Positions 63,324-64,000 of a DNA stretch of 64,000 bases are shown here, piece by piece. The notes under the pieces are model-generated. The model was not told the origin of the DNA, made no database searches, and saw only the letters and a program-made list of their open reading frames with translations. The position numbers and the translations under genes are program-made. The stretch comes from Phycobacter sedimenti (GTDB lineage: Bacteria; Pseudomonadota; Alphaproteobacteria; Rhodobacterales; Rhodobacteraceae): the NCBI RefSeq assembly GCF_038148855.1, contig NZ_JBBVGR010000010.1, forward strand, positions 131,249 through 195,248, read 5' to 3'. Numbering within the stretch: the stretch's first letter is position 1; every line of letters begins with the position of its first letter.

Positions 63324-63866
63324 ATGACCGATCTTTTCTGGCTGACCAACTCGCAGATGGCGCGTCTGAAACCCTACTTTCCGAAGTCGCGCGGCAAGCC
63401 TAGGGTCGATGATCGGCCTGTGTTGAGCGGAATTATATTCATCACCCTCAATGGGTTAAGGTGGCGCGATACCCCTCCACACAAGACGCTTTACAGTCGT
63501 TGGAAGCGCTGGAGCGAGAAGGGCATTTTCGCGCGGATGATGACCGGTCTTGCCGCGGGGCACGGCGAAGAGAAGACTGCGATGATCGACGCCACCTACC
63601 TGAAGGCACACCGCACCGCGGCCAGTTTGAGCGTCAAGTAAGGAGGATCAGGAATTGATCCAGTGGATCAATTGCCCGACGCACGGGGGCGCGGGCGCCT
63701 GATAGGTCGAACCAAGGGCAGCATGAACACCAAGTTGCATGCCATTTGCAAAAGCCAGGGACGCCCGCTCGACCTGTTCGTCACCGCCGGTCAGATCAGC
63801 GACTACATCGGCGCGCGGGCGTTGCTCAGCAGTCTCCCAAAAGTCGACTGGCTGCTCGGGGACCGA
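63324..63866 (+). pseudogene. IS5-family transposase, nonsense-mutated and truncated
   Basis: The start MTDLFWLTNSQMARLKPYFP is that of IS5-family (IS427-like) transposases. After RTAASLSVK a TAA (63639-63641) interrupts; the same frame then runs on with GRLIGRTKGSMNTKLHAI, LFVTAGQISDYIGARALL and VDWLLGDR until about 63866, where similarity ends abruptly. The N-terminal half and part of the catalytic core thus remain, with one stop codon and a 3' deletion or insertion. The element starts within a few bases of the kinase stop. Confidence 0.75.
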
Positions 63867-64000
63867 GTGGAGTTGCCCCCTGAAAGTGGTCCACCAACTG
63901 GGATAGATTTTTCCCGCAAAAGGGCGGGACAAAGCGGGCGTTCGAATTTGCTTACTGAAAGTCTGTTATTGCAGCCGTTCCATGGTGACGTCGCACAGAA
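63867..64000. mobile_element. Possible end of a second insertion element (partial)
   Basis: The IS5 transposase frame stops matching at about 63866 and unrelated sequence begins with tggagttgccccctgaaagtgg, which looks like an IS terminus; a short hairpin (tcccgc / gcggga) follows near 63914. Only 134 bp are in the window, so the family is not determined. Confidence 0.35.

Overview
The window looks like chromosomal or megaplasmid DNA from a marine alphaproteobacterium of the Roseobacter group (Rhodobacterales; Phaeobacter, Pseudophaeobacter, Leisingera and Ruegeria are the closest in gene content). This rests on the high GC coding style, tight ATGA-coupled operons, an N-methylglutamate (methylated amine) operon of roseobacter type, and a RiPP locus resembling the lipidated proteusin loci known from that group. 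No rRNA, tRNA or CRISPR array was seen. One assembly gap (Ns, 26482-26578) lies inside a repeat-rich gene.

Layout. 1-6165: a partial DUF6134 gene, an OmpR-type two-component pair, then a four-gene operon (thermostable-hemolysin family protein, AMP-dependent acyl ligase, SDR, TauD-type dioxygenase) preceded by a direct repeat that suits the response regulator. 6470-8575: an MHYT-GGDEF-EAL protein. 9150-13227: two membrane proteins (one TMEM43 family) and three related small secreted Cys-rich proteins. 13505-24688: an XRE-cupin regulator and a complete N-methylglutamate pathway (mgsABC, gmaS, mgdABCD) plus purU. 24767-25630: a carboxymuconolactone decarboxylase-family gene and a decayed regulator. 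26066-29559: a large modular RTX-like repeat protein. 29801-31611: decayed cusB and cusA fragments.

31840-44616 (minus strand) is the most interesting part: a proteusin/lanthipeptide-type RiPP cluster. It encodes an NHLP-leader precursor with an 8-residue core (RSCTVTVF), a LanM with an intact dehydratase active site but no zinc ligands in its cyclase domain, a UPF0489 protein (peptide-arginase type), a two-domain GNAT, a JmjC/cupin Fe(II)/2-oxoglutarate oxygenase, and an NHLM export set (peptidase-ABC, second ABC, HlyD). The genes suggest a short peptide whose only Arg becomes ornithine and is fatty-acylated, whose Ser/Thr are dehydrated, and which may also be hydroxylated. The type is related to the described selidamides and landornamides, but the cyclase loss, the very short core and the added oxygenase deserve attention.

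45342-55330 is an oligopeptide ABC transporter operon with a gamma-glutamyltransferase, a DUF1028 protein, a GntR regulator and an acetamidase/formamidase, preceded by a strong promoter and palindrome. From 55342 to the right end the window is accessory: an IS110/IS1111-type element with recognisable inverted repeats, a broken tyrosine recombinase, a NadV plus NadM-Nudix NAD salvage pair, transposase debris, a hybrid histidine kinase, and an IS5-family transposase carrying a stop codon and cut by another element.
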